A DNA stretch of 64,000 nucleotides from Gloeophyllum trabeum ATCC 11539. Taxonomy: Eukaryota > Basidiomycota > Agaricomycetes > Gloeophyllales > Gloeophyllaceae. Where the stretch lies: positions 838,277 through 902,276 of the forward strand of contig NW_006920423.1 in assembly GCF_000344685.1 (NCBI RefSeq), written 5' to 3'. The notes beneath the pieces were generated by a model. That model was not told where the DNA came from and searched no databases. It was given only the letters and a program-made list of their open reading frames with translations. Position numbers and translations under genes: made by a program. Position 1 is the stretch's first letter. Each line of letters opens with the position of its first letter. Positions 10,564 through 21,771 of the stretch are shown here, piece after piece.

Positions 10564-11953
10564 ATGGCTGTAAAAGATGGAGAAGGACATTCCAGAGCAG
10601 CTGTCGTATGCATTCGTCTCTTCTTAAGTGCGTTAACAAAGATTGACTTAAACCCCAGACCGGCACGGTGCTGTTCTATCTGGTAGCTGCACTAGCTGTA
10701 CGTCGCCCGTCATCGTACCTGGCGCGCATATATTGACAATCGGCTATCATGTGCAGATGGTCATGGCGTATGTTCTTATTCACGAATGTTCACTTCGGTC
10801 CGCTGACTGAAGAAAGCGCAGGAATAAATGGGTATTGAGCAGTACCGAAGTTCCCCTGTTCTTCCTCTTCACCCAGCTGGTCATAGCCGTCATTCTCTTC
10901 CTTATATCGCACGCGGCTGGTCTGGTCAAGGTGAATATGGACTTTAGCATGCCGCGTCTGCAGGCACTAGCACCATTAGTTGGCTTGAATGTCATCGGTT
11001 TGAGGTTCGTCGACATGTTTCCGACTGCGAGATAGTCTGGATCTCACGCATACCCGCCCCTGGGAATACAGCTTTAGCAATTTCACCCTCAAATACGTTG
11101 ATGCCTCCTTCTACCAAGTCGCTCGCGGGCTCGTACTACCCTTCACTTGCCTGACTTCCTTCGTCTTTCTCCACTCGCGCCCATCCCTGCGCATCCTCCT
11201 CGCGTGCGGGGTTGTCACCCTCGGCTTCTTCATCGGCGTCTTCCTCGATGGGACGCCCGTCTCCTTCATCGGCGTCTCCTTCGGTGTTGTGAGCTCCGCA
11301 GTGACTGCAACCCACTCGGTCGTCATCAAGCGCACGCTGGATGTGGTCAAGGGAAGCGCGCTTGATCTATCATGGTACGGCAACTCTCTCAGCGCGATTG
11401 CGTTGGTACCAGTTATCATACTCGCCGGCGAGGTGCCGGGCGTGATGAAGCTGCTCTTTGGTCCCCCGGAAGTTACGCCAGTTGGTACAATGACTCCGCT
11501 CGCGACGTTCCTGTGGGGCTCCGCCATTACGGTGCGTACGATTGCGGCTGCGCTCTGTTCAAAGTCCTGATGTAACCCCAGGGTGTATTTGGCTTCCTGA
11601 TGAGCATTGCAAGCTTGCTGTCCATCAAGGTTACGTCGCCCATTACGCATATGGTCTCGTCCGCGGTTCGGGGCGTCCTCGCTACGATGCTCGGAGCCTG
11701 GCTATTCCACGAGATTGTCACCACGTATGTAGCCTGACCATCTGCGTTATGTTGGGATTACCTGACATTGCATCACAGCGGCCGTGTTGCGTCGATAGCC
11801 ACTATTCTCGGTGGCTCGATCTGGTATACTTGGATCAAGCATGTAGAGTCGCAACAAGCGCGGCCAGACCCCTCGAAGGGGCCTTACGAGAGAGTGCCCA
11901 TGGAGGAGGTGGAGGCCGGCAGGGCGAATTCGCCTCATGCAAAGCCCGAATAG
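10564..11953 (+). CDS. GDP-fucose-type nucleotide-sugar transporter (SLC35C1/TPT family)
   Basis: This Golgi-type antiporter brings a GDP-sugar into the lumen for glycosylation. Seven exons (10564-10605, 10659-10697, 10757-10767, 10822-11004, 11072-11531, 11582-11724, 11779-11953) keep frame throughout and give 350 aa, a normal length. Family signs: the first TM ending MVMANKWVLSSTEVP, then PLFFLFTQLVIAVILFLI, the VDASFYQVARGLVLPFTV loop, KRTLDVVKGSALDLSWYGN, and the late block KVTSPITHMVSSAVRGV with GGSIWYTWIKH. The tail is acidic and cytosolic. Exon 3 is only 11 nt. GDP-fucose as substrate is inferred from similarity to SLC35C1 and from the GDP-L-fucose synthase gene 1.7 kb downstream; GDP-mannose or another GDP-sugar remains possible. 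Confidence 0.85.
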
Positions 11954-12250
11954 CCAGGCCATCGAGGGGTATCAGTGGACTCGTCTCAGTACCAGAAAAT
12001 GATAAGCTTGCCGTCTGGTAGATAGAGGGATACTCTGGGCAACTATAGCATAGGATATCCTGGACAGCGTAAATGACTGCAGTGTCTTTATAGAGCGTAT
12101 AATGATAATATCCAATATCAAGGAAAGCTACAAAGCGGACACGGACCCCTGCTCCCGTGCACTGTCCCGGAGAACATGTAGACTACATTCTTGGTGACCT
12201 TCTCCAATCATACAACAATCCTGGACGTTATGATACAGCAAACATTATAA
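11954..12250. other. Convergent intergenic region
   Basis: A tail-to-tail spacer between the transporter (+) and FAD synthase (-). It is AT-rich and should hold both 3' ends. No further feature was seen. Confidence 0.4.
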
Positions 12251-13492
12251 TCATGGGAGCGGGGCCGTGACAGCGGACGCCCTGCCCGCCCGCTCAAGGG
12301 CCCCGTCGACGAGTTCGTATGCGGGCCTGTACCGCACTTGTGCCGCGCCATTGGCCAACGTCGCGGGAGCATCGTCTGCAAGGCCGTTGACTACGGGTCC
12401 GTCACCGCAGCCGCAGCCTGTGCCGTCCGGGAAGCACGTCGCGCTCGGGTCGACGGAGAGCGTGACGAGGCCGCCATCGACGACGGGCGAGTCGGGGAAG
12501 CAGGTGGTCGCGGAGTCGGAGGCGAGCGTGACGAGCGCGGTGTGTTCGGGCAGCGCGCGAGGGGGGAGGGTCTCAGACCCGTTGAGATTTGTGGAGGCGA
12601 CGCCGCACGAGGGCTGGATGCGGAGCGCGGGGTTGGGGAAGGTGTTGTACGTCGAGCCGATGGACGTGTAGCCCTCGTCGTAGAGCGAGCAGTACGGCAC
12701 TTTGAGCGCGCGCAGGAAGACCCAGACGTCGTTGTAGGACCAGTTGATGATCGGGTGCACGCGCTCGAAGCTGGGCCAGCCTGGGTCGCAGGGGTTGCGG
12801 TATTGGAGCGTCGCTGCAGGAGGTGTTAGCCTCTAGTAGGCGAGACAAGGCACCGTACGTACCTCCGTGCGGGTCGCCCTTCCTCGTGCCCACCAAGATA
12901 GCCTCGATGTAGGGAAAGCGGTCCTTGTATAGCTGTAGCGCGTGCCGCATGCCCTCCCCGCCCTTCTGCCGCTGCACGGGGTCGCCGCGCTCGACAGCGG
13001 GTGTGTTCGCCGCCGTCTTGGGCACGCTCTCCACGGGCTGCTCCGCCGGCGGCTCGCAGCGATACAGGTCAAGGCCGTAGGCGCGCGCGGTCTCGTCGAT
13101 GAAGGCCTCGAGTGCGGAGAAGGGCGATGGAAGCGGGATGTAGACGGCGCGTATCCGCGAGGGCCGCGAGGATAGACGGCGGGCGAGCACGCCGACGTAG
13201 AGGTGGAGGAGTACCGTGCCTGTATCGCAACTGGTGTAAGGCGGACGTTATCTAGACCGCAGAAATTACTGCTCACAGTCCTTTCCGCCATTGAAACTTA
13301 TGGATACATGGTCCTCACTTGCCGTTCGTATCAGCGAGGTCGTCCTGCAGTAAAGTAATAGAGCGCCGGGACGTACCCGTAATCGTCTAGCGTATCCTCG
13401 ATCACCTTCAGGGCCTCCTTGACGCGGGGCGCGACGGCGCTCGACGACGCTGCAAGGTCGTACACTTCCTTCGCAATGTCTCTGCTCTGCAT
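12251..13492 (-). CDS. FAD1: FAD synthase (FMN adenylyltransferase)
   Basis: The enzyme transfers AMP from ATP to FMN, the last step of FAD synthesis. Four exons (13377-13492, 13277-13317, 12863-13219, 12251-12813) keep frame and give 358 aa from MQSRDIAKEVYDL. The PAPS-reductase-like fold shows the PP-loop SFNGGKDCTVLLHL (about residues 46-59), GTRKGDPHG before the third intron, then INWSYNDVWVFLRALKVPYC and YTSIGSTYNT. The C-terminus carries YRPAYELVDGALERAGR, the usual closing motif of fungal FAD synthases, after an insert of about 70 residues rich in Pro, Ala, Thr and Gly. An upstream in-frame ATG at 13580-13582 would add 30 residues resembling a mitochondrial presequence. The gene is divergent from GDP-L-fucose synthase. 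Confidence 0.92.
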
Positions 13493-13642
13493 CGTCGTCG
13501 TCTTCGGCAGGGAAACGGACAGAAGACGACGCAGGATGGAGGGAAAGTGGAAGCCCAATCGGTGGCGCAGCGCCGAAGCCATAATTATCGCTGCTTCCGT
13601 TCCTGCCACCATCTGCCTCCTTTAATACCTGCAGCTGCGGTC
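13493..13642. promoter_or_regulatory. Short divergent promoter between FAD1 and GDP-L-fucose synthase
   Basis: Only 150 bp separate the two start codons, or 60 bp if FAD synthase starts at the upstream ATG (13582). Shared or overlapping control is likely by position. No TATA box was recognised. Confidence 0.5.
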
Positions 13643-15100
<1,458 letters not shown>

Positions 15101-15282
15101 GTTCAGGCCTCTTCATTTAGGATCGCTCACGCTCGTACAGTAGACATGACCATATGGATACCAAGGAACTACACCGTGCATTACGTGAGTGAGCCTCCGA
15201 ATCAGAATTGCTCGCCTAGCTGGCCACAGGCGTTTCCAGCCCTGTCGATACAAACATTCCAGTTCTGGTTACATTTGTATAT

Positions 15283-16657
15283 TCACTTGCGTCGCACACC
15301 AGCATTCCCTCGCGACTCCACCGCGAGGCACGCGTCGTACATCTCTTGGATACGCGCCTGGCCCTCCTCAGACCTGGCATCCACACCGCCGATATTGAGC
15401 AGTTGCTTCCGTAATCTCTTATGCTTGGTCGGGTCATTGATGCGAGCCAGAACGTCCTCGGGTATGCCAGGAGCTTCGAACGCTGTCGAATAGGTACGGT
15501 TGTTGCCGGCATCATGAGCAGAGGCGACGGCGACGAGAGGCGCAGAGCTAGTGGCGGGATTGGCACACATTGCTGCAGTACGTGTCTGTTGAGTGTTTGG
15601 GGTGCCGCCTCGTGCCATGGCCGCGAGATCAGCTACGGTTCCTAGGGACCGGCTGACAGGGCATGCAGTCGGAACGCCAGTCCCAGGGAGAGGCGCATCC
15701 ATAGGAACTGGCGGGTAAGCCCCAGGAGCGCCGAGAGCTGGCGGGAGGGCGTGGTTGTCTGCGAAATACGAGCTCCGATCAGCACAATTGTGAAGGAGAG
15801 ACTCTGCCGGGACGATAAGGTCGCGCATATACACACCGACGGCAGAGTCGATGGTCCCTGGAGCTGGCGGTTGTCCAGGCATCGTTTGAGAGCTGTGCAA
15901 TAGACTTGGGGTTGGTGTTGTGCAGCCATCGCCTGAGGATCCTGGAAAGGCTGGACTCCAGTGCCAGTTGGCTGCTGCTGGAGCATGCTACTTTGCGGAT
16001 TGCCCGCGGGGAAGAATTGTGGCACGAGGTGAGGAAACGCGATGCTCAACGCCTGCAGAAGGAGCTTCGCGAACTGCTGCTGCTGCTGAGGGGTTCCGAC
16101 ACCGTTGTCTGCCTGGTGGTTGGCGGTACTCTGGGGTATCGCACCCATTCCTTGAAAGCCTGCTTATGCGCAAGTAATCTCGGAAACCGACAGCAAAGGA
16201 GGAGAAAGCGACCATACCCTGCGGCGCCAGGCCCAATTCCGGAGAGACGAACTGCTGCTGGTGATGCAATCCGGCGCTGTTGCCGGCCTGGTTGCAGGGA
16301 CCTTGCATCCAATGTTGCATAGGGAGCCATACGACCAGGGGTTGATACATGGGTCCGACCGATCCGTTATCAGCTAAAAAGTTATAAGTCTGGGTAAGCG
16401 GTTACTGGCGGGAAGGCGAACGTTGGAAACTGCCGTTGCCCATACTCGGCGTCATTCCTGGCCCATTTTAATTCATGGCGCCAGGGGGAATAAACTGTTG
16501 ATGGGGCCCTGCGGCCACGGGGAAGCCTGAGAAGGGCGCCCCAGTTGCTGCTGGAGCGGAGGCGAGGGCGGCAGCAGTCGAGGACGTCGAGGGAGGCAGG
16601 ACCAGCATCAGTAGGTTCTCCTCCAACGTCAGAAACAGCCGGGGACGAGTCGGACAT
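15283..16657 (-). CDS. Gln/Pro-rich protein of unknown function, structure uncertain
   Basis: Several minus-strand frames look like exons of one gene. The putative start is MSDSSPAVSDVGGEP at 16657. Low-complexity parts follow: STSSTAAALASAPAATGAP in a second frame, PQQQQQFAKLLLQALS and MLQQQPTGTGVQPFQDPQA near 15950-16080. The final exon (15283 to about 15830) ends with a better-structured, charged segment containing PEDVLARINDPTKHKRLRK and EEGQARIQEMYDACLAV. No domain is recognised. The frame change between 16657 and 16500 needs an intron I could not place cleanly, so the N-terminal part may be wrong or the gene may be decayed. Confidence 0.4.
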
Positions 16658-16957
16658 GGTAGAGTGGGGACAAGGGGCTATGAGACTGACAACTTCCTAG
16701 CGCGTCCCTCTTATACTGGCGCATGGGGGATCGTCGCTGTCAGTGGCCGGGTTCTTGACGTATCGGGTAGTACCGATATAGCCTCGAAGACTGTTCACAG
16801 CGATACTGCCTTAGGCTTGATCCTGCGCCTCTTAAAAAAGACTTAGTAGACGAGCAACTGTCTTTAATGGAGGCTTGTACCCGTTTAGTATCAGCGTCGC
16901 AGAAGTCCCCCCCAGGCTCTCGCGCGTGCTCAAAAAGGCAGGATTCTCCGCCCAAAA

Positions 16958-17329
16958 CGGCAGGTGCACATTGGTTGGCATCTGCCGGACCTCGGCACGT
17001 ATATAGTCTCGACCTCTTCAACGCTTCCTCTACCCTACACCGAGGGTTATACTGCCTATAACGTACGCGCTGAATGCGCAAGAGCGCATAGAACCTCATG
17101 TACACAATTCCTTTAAAGTGGGGGGGTCGAGGCACTAAATGTGGCCCAGTAGAAGCCTTACTGGGATCAAAAATCACGCTGAGAGAACTGTAGCTTTTCA
17201 GACTGTCTCCTACTGCCAATGGGGAGTCCCAAAGCTCAGTAGCTCCTCCTGGTACATTATCTACAGGATAAATTACAACTACTAGGTTATAGTACTGCGA
17301 GCACAACAAGGAGTCAACAGCACGAAGTT
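16958..17329 (+). repeat. 372-bp direct duplicate, copy 1 (contig end at gap 1)
   Basis: This stretch reappears at 17815-18186 with no difference that I could see, and the two copies abut the two edges of the N run exactly. That placement is typical of two contig ends that overlap but were not merged. The true sequence probably holds one copy and no gap. Confidence 0.9.
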
Positions 17330-17814
17330 NNNNNNNNNNNNNNNNNNNNNNNNNNNNNNNNNNNNNNNNNNNNNNNNNNNNNNNNNNNNNNNNNNNNNNN
17401 NNNNNNNNNNNNNNNNNNNNNNNNNNNNNNNNNNNNNNNNNNNNNNNNNNNNNNNNNNNNNNNNNNNNNNNNNNNNNNNNNNNNNNNNNNNNNNNNNNNN
17501 NNNNNNNNNNNNNNNNNNNNNNNNNNNNNNNNNNNNNNNNNNNNNNNNNNNNNNNNNNNNNNNNNNNNNNNNNNNNNNNNNNNNNNNNNNNNNNNNNNNN
17601 NNNNNNNNNNNNNNNNNNNNNNNNNNNNNNNNNNNNNNNNNNNNNNNNNNNNNNNNNNNNNNNNNNNNNNNNNNNNNNNNNNNNNNNNNNNNNNNNNNNN
17701 NNNNNNNNNNNNNNNNNNNNNNNNNNNNNNNNNNNNNNNNNNNNNNNNNNNNNNNNNNNNNNNNNNNNNNNNNNNNNNNNNNNNNNNNNNNNNNNNNNNN
17801 NNNNNNNNNNNNNN
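17330..17814. other. Assembly gap 1 (485 N)
   Basis: A run of N. Because its flanks are identical 372-bp copies, its real size is probably negative, meaning an overlap. Confidence 0.98.
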
Positions 17815-18186
17815 CGGCAGGTGCACATTGGTTGGCATCTGCCGGACCTCGGCACGTATATAGTCTCGACCTCTTCAACGCTTCCTCTACCCTACACCGA
17901 GGGTTATACTGCCTATAACGTACGCGCTGAATGCGCAAGAGCGCATAGAACCTCATGTACACAATTCCTTTAAAGTGGGGGGGTCGAGGCACTAAATGTG
18001 GCCCAGTAGAAGCCTTACTGGGATCAAAAATCACGCTGAGAGAACTGTAGCTTTTCAGACTGTCTCCTACTGCCAATGGGGAGTCCCAAAGCTCAGTAGC
18101 TCCTCCTGGTACATTATCTACAGGATAAATTACAACTACTAGGTTATAGTACTGCGAGCACAACAAGGAGTCAACAGCACGAAGTT
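17815..18186 (+). repeat. 372-bp direct duplicate, copy 2 (contig start at gap 1)
   Basis: Second copy of 16958-17329, starting at the first base after the N run and ending where the first copy meets the gap. Confidence 0.9.
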
Positions 18187-18326
18187 CTTTGCCGTATATT
18201 CGGCAAGGTCCACGCACGTGGTTTACCACTGCTGCGGCGCCCCAGCTACTCGTTTGGGTGGGGTTCACTTCCAAAAGCGGGCTAAGGGGGGACTTCCCTA
18301 TGCTGTATCGGAAATATGCACTAGCC

Positions 18327-18341
18327 TAATACTGCCTGTGG
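18327..18341 (+). repeat. 15-bp target-site duplication, 5' copy
   Basis: TAATACTGCCTGTGG, matched exactly at 27341-27355 right after the A-run of the LINE. The pair marks the insertion site of the 9.0-kb element. Confidence 0.9.
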
Positions 18342-18884
18342 GGGGCTCCTTGCCTTCGCACCACCACCATGGTCGGAGATTCCCACGCCCAAAGGGACAA
18401 GGAGACGGGTTTTCGAACCCGTTGCAACAACAAAGCACCCCCCAGGACGACGTCCTGGGACGAGCATATGTCCAAAAAGCATATTTACCCCGACGCCGCC
18501 CACAACGGCGTAAACGCAACCCGACGACGCCAATCCTCCAACCTTCCTCCGCCTTGGAACCCTACCCCATACCCACACCTGCTCCACATACATCTACCCC
18601 TTATCCACTCTCAAATCTACCATGCCAGCCTACTATAAACACCTCCCCTTGAACATACTATGAGTTATCCTGTATCCACCTAGCAGCCCACCCAGCCTGA
18701 AATCATATACCCCAACCAATCCCCTTAACTCCCCCCCCTCACCAGCAACCCCGGCATATCCCGACATGCTGCTATACAGTTTCCCACCCTCGAAAAAGCA
18801 TAGGATACCGCATCCCCAATCGAGCCCACGTCTATCTTTACCCCACCACGACCCACGCCCACAATCCCAAACACAAGCACAGCG

Positions 18885-19790
18885 ATGCCGGAAGAACGAG
18901 CCCCAAGCTCAATCAAAACGGCGACCAAAAAAGCAATAAATCGCCCCGTCAGCCGCCGACATTCCTCCCGTCTAAGCTCCGGCGCCGGCGAAGTTATGGC
19001 AGGCCAAGACACCACTACGGCCCCGCCACCCAACGCTGAATTCGTGACCGCGAACGAACTCCTACAAAACCAACAGGCCCAACGCGAACAGCAGCAGGCC
19101 GATGAGCTGCCGCCGAGTGACGACATTGGTATGTATAATACCATTCACCCAACGACCGACCTACATTATCATACAGAATACCTGCCGGTCTCGCCGTTCC
19201 GGACCTCACAACTCCTCCCCTCCGAAGACGACGCCTATATCATGGACATGGAGACCACCCCGACACCGCTTCGTGTCCAGGCCCCAACGAATCTCCTTGA
19301 TGCAGCGCTAGGTCCCGAGCCGGCTCCAACCGCCATTATCACTGACACCGCGAGCGAGCCCAACCCACACCCTCCATCGACCACGACCGCTGAACACCAA
19401 CAAGCCCCTGTCCCCAACCCGAAAGGGAAGGGACGGGAGATGCAGGCCCCGACTGGAACACCCCAACAAAGCACCACCGGACCGGAGACCCTTGCGACCG
19501 AGAGTACGAGCGCCCACAAGCAGCCCAATGTCCCACGCTCCTATGCAAGAATCGCAGCCCGACCCCCCTCGACCATGCCCCCCTTCCACCTGTATACATT
19601 CGCAGGACCGTCCGGCTCCATGTCCAGGCCAACCGTAGGGTCGGCACCCAGCAGTAGCACCACCCAACCTCCCCTGGTACCACGAGGCCCTAACCACAAC
19701 AACCCCGAGCTGCACGACCCGCTGCTGGCAACGCTGGTGAATGCGCACCCGCCGGTATGTCCTATAAACACATCACACCAACCTACCTAA
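18885..19790 (+). CDS. LINE ORF1, first part (gag-like)
   Basis: The frame opens at MPEERAPSSIKTATKK and stays open for 301 codons. It is rich in Pro, Thr, Ser and Gln (for example QNQQAQREQQQADELPP), as in disordered N-termini of fungal LINE ORF1 proteins. The stop TAA is at 19788-19790. A donor-like GTATGT at 19755 and an acceptor-like ATGCAG ending at 19806 would fuse it in frame to the next part (290 + 456 aa = 746 aa). Alternatively it is a separate protein followed by reinitiation at the ATG at 19801. Confidence 0.75.
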   Translation: MPEERAPSSIKTATKKAINRPVSRRHSSRLSSGAGEVMAGQDTTTAPPPNAEFVTANELLQNQQAQREQQQADELPPSDDIGMYNTIHPTTDLHYHTEYLPVSPFRTSQLLPSEDDAYIMDMETTPTPLRVQAPTNLLDAALGPEPAPTAIITDTASEPNPHPPSTTTAEHQQAPVPNPKGKGREMQAPTGTPQQSTTGPETLATESTSAHKQPNVPRSYARIAARPPSTMPPFHLYTFAGPSGSMSRPTVGSAPSSSTTQPPLVPRGPNHNNPELHDPLLATLVNAHPPVCPINTSHQPT

Positions 19791-19800
19791 CGTGCCACCC

Positions 19801-21177
19801 ATGCAGCCCGTGGAATCGGCCGCCACGGCACCTCCCCTTGCCATGCAACTCGATGATGATGGGCAAATCCAGACCCCAGCCACGAACGCCCAACCCCCGC
19901 ACTCCGGAGCGCCGCCCACCTTCCCAACGCAAGCCCTGCCTCCCCCAGCAGGCACTAGCACAGCCCCCCCGGTTCCTGCGCAACAACAAACCCAACCGCT
20001 TGGTGCTACCGCGCCAGCGCTGTCAGCAACCGACCTAATCAGTGCTTACCAGGCGGATCTCCAGGCCATCAATGACCATACACCGGGCCAACAAACCCCC
20101 AGCCACCAGTCCACGCTAGCCTCCTTCACCTCCCCTCCTCCGGGTGGTTTCCCTCAGACGTACCGAAACTCGCACGCGGAGCTCGTACGCAACCAATCCC
20201 CAGAACACCTCCGGGAAATCCTCGAGCACCCATCCCCGGTCCTAGTCGCCATCCTCCATAACTGGAGTGGCCGAGACCTTGAATCCCGTGGAGCGGAGGC
20301 TGCAGCGAGCATCTGCACCACCATTGTTGAGTTCGTCCAGGCAGTCTCGCACGAAAACACAGATGACATCACTGTGACCACGTCGACGCCGGCAGACCCT
20401 ACTTTGGACAATCCCCTCGCCTTCTATGTACTCGGTGTCCCCCTCGGAGTCATCCCCATCCTCCTAGCCCGTTACATCATCTCACACCCTCGGGCGACTG
20501 TCCAACTCTACACCATACCTGCTCCTGAACCAACAGACTCCATCCTCGTTGCCCTTGACGGCTTCACCTCCACTGACTCTGCCGCTGTCCGCCTCGCCAT
20601 TGAGAACCTCCTGCTAAGTGAACCCTACCACTGGCTGCTCCGCAGCGTGCTTGACCGCGACCCCCTCGCCACGGACGAGGAGATGGCTGCCCGCGCCAAC
20701 AATCTCGCCCGCTCGGTTTCCGTGCTCCGTATCGACCTCCATGCCCCGGGCAACATCCTTACCCCCCGATACATTGTACTTGCGGAGCGCTCGCCGAACA
20801 CCTCACGCCCGGTCTGGTACCAGACGCGTGAGATGATCTTCCACCAGAAGTTCCCCACTGCCCGCCTTGGTACTGGCCACGCTGTCCCTCTCTCGCCGTG
20901 CTCTCTCTGCCACTGTATCACCCACCCTCGTGGTCTATGCCCCTATTCAGAGATTGAGGGATGGAATGGACCCACCTACGAGAGCTCCTGGATCACCAAA
21001 GACGAACCCCACACAACTCACTTCTCCCAGCGTGCGCGGGGTAGAGGCCGTGGCCGAGGCCGCGGCAATGGTCGCGGCCGTGGCCGCGGATGGGGCGGGC
21101 GTGGACGCGGTGGAATGTCTGGCCCAGGTTCCCCGCCTCCACCGCCGGCGGCGACACCCGGCATCCCAGGCGTTTAA
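19801..21177 (+). CDS. LINE ORF1, second part with basic RG-rich tail
   Basis: This frame is shifted relative to 18885-19790 and is open from before the ATG at 19801 to 21177. After a Pro/Gln-rich start comes a folded-looking core (PQTYRNSHAELVRNQSPEHL, DNPLAFYVLGVPLGVIPILL), then a Cys/His cluster CSLCHCITHPRGLCP that could bind zinc, and an RGRGRGRG-rich basic tail, both suited to RNA binding. This is the nucleocapsid-like half of ORF1. Its coupling to the first part, by splicing, frameshift or reinitiation, is unresolved. Confidence 0.75.
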   Translation: MQPVESAATAPPLAMQLDDDGQIQTPATNAQPPHSGAPPTFPTQALPPPAGTSTAPPVPAQQQTQPLGATAPALSATDLISAYQADLQAINDHTPGQQTPSHQSTLASFTSPPPGGFPQTYRNSHAELVRNQSPEHLREILEHPSPVLVAILHNWSGRDLESRGAEAAASICTTIVEFVQAVSHENTDDITVTTSTPADPTLDNPLAFYVLGVPLGVIPILLARYIISHPRATVQLYTIPAPEPTDSILVALDGFTSTDSAAVRLAIENLLLSEPYHWLLRSVLDRDPLATDEEMAARANNLARSVSVLRIDLHAPGNILTPRYIVLAERSPNTSRPVWYQTREMIFHQKFPTARLGTGHAVPLSPCSLCHCITHPRGLCPYSEIEGWNGPTYESSWITKDEPHTTHFSQRARGRGRGRGRGNGRGRGRGWGGRGRGGMSGPGSPPPPPAATPGIPGV

Positions 21178-21771
21178 CAGCCTCATGCACAGCAAGACCC
21201 GCTCACAATACCCTCGCTCCACTACCCTAATCGTCCACTCCCGTCCTACTATATGAGCGAACACCTACTGTCCACCACTCCATTTCTCCACCTCCACGTA
21301 TAGCCTAGCCTGACCTTGGCGCCGGGTACCTATGGAATGCCCTCGATACTGTCTCAACACAAGCTCGATGTAATCTCCCTGTCTCTGCTCCCGTATCCTT
21401 TCCGTCTCTACCCCTAACCCCATCCATGCCTATAATAGACGATCCCCCACCCATGTCCTCCCCATTGCCGTAGAAAATGTATACCCCCATAGCACAATGT
21501 AAGGTACTGCACAATACATTGATTATGGCCCAGAACCCCCCTGCTGTGTACGCAACGACCCGACGTCACCCATATAGCGTCCACGGTACGGCTATTCATG
21601 ACCACGCGCCGGATATGCGTCCATGAACAACCTTGATACGCGCCCACATATACCGACCGCTCGCGGGACGGGAAAGCGTAGTATCTCCTCCGGCCTCGGC
21701 CTTGGCCCACCAACGGCGACCTATTTAGGTCTGAGCGTGCCGTGTCGAGAGACTGAAGCTGGTGTCGACGG

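Larger units (their letters stand above)
16740..18274 (-). other. Open frame cut by an assembly gap, probably about 225 codons
   Basis: A minus-strand frame enters gap 1 from both sides, and the same peptide appears on each side because the flanks are duplicates. If the duplication is collapsed, one frame runs from 18274 to 16740 for about 225 codons. It has no recognised domain, and its composition (Arg, Tyr and Ser rich near the end) is not strongly coding. It may be part of an old repeat or a chance frame. Confidence 0.25.

Noticed and set aside
12338..12829. Plus-strand 163-codon frame opposite FAD synthase
   Set aside because: Antisense shadow of a GC-rich exon; the minus-strand frame carries all the family motifs.
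19235..19790. Minus-strand frames of 76-146 codons antisense to the LINE ORF1
   Set aside because: They are shadows of the GC-rich plus-strand coding sequence, with unlikely composition (Gly, Trp and Arg excess).
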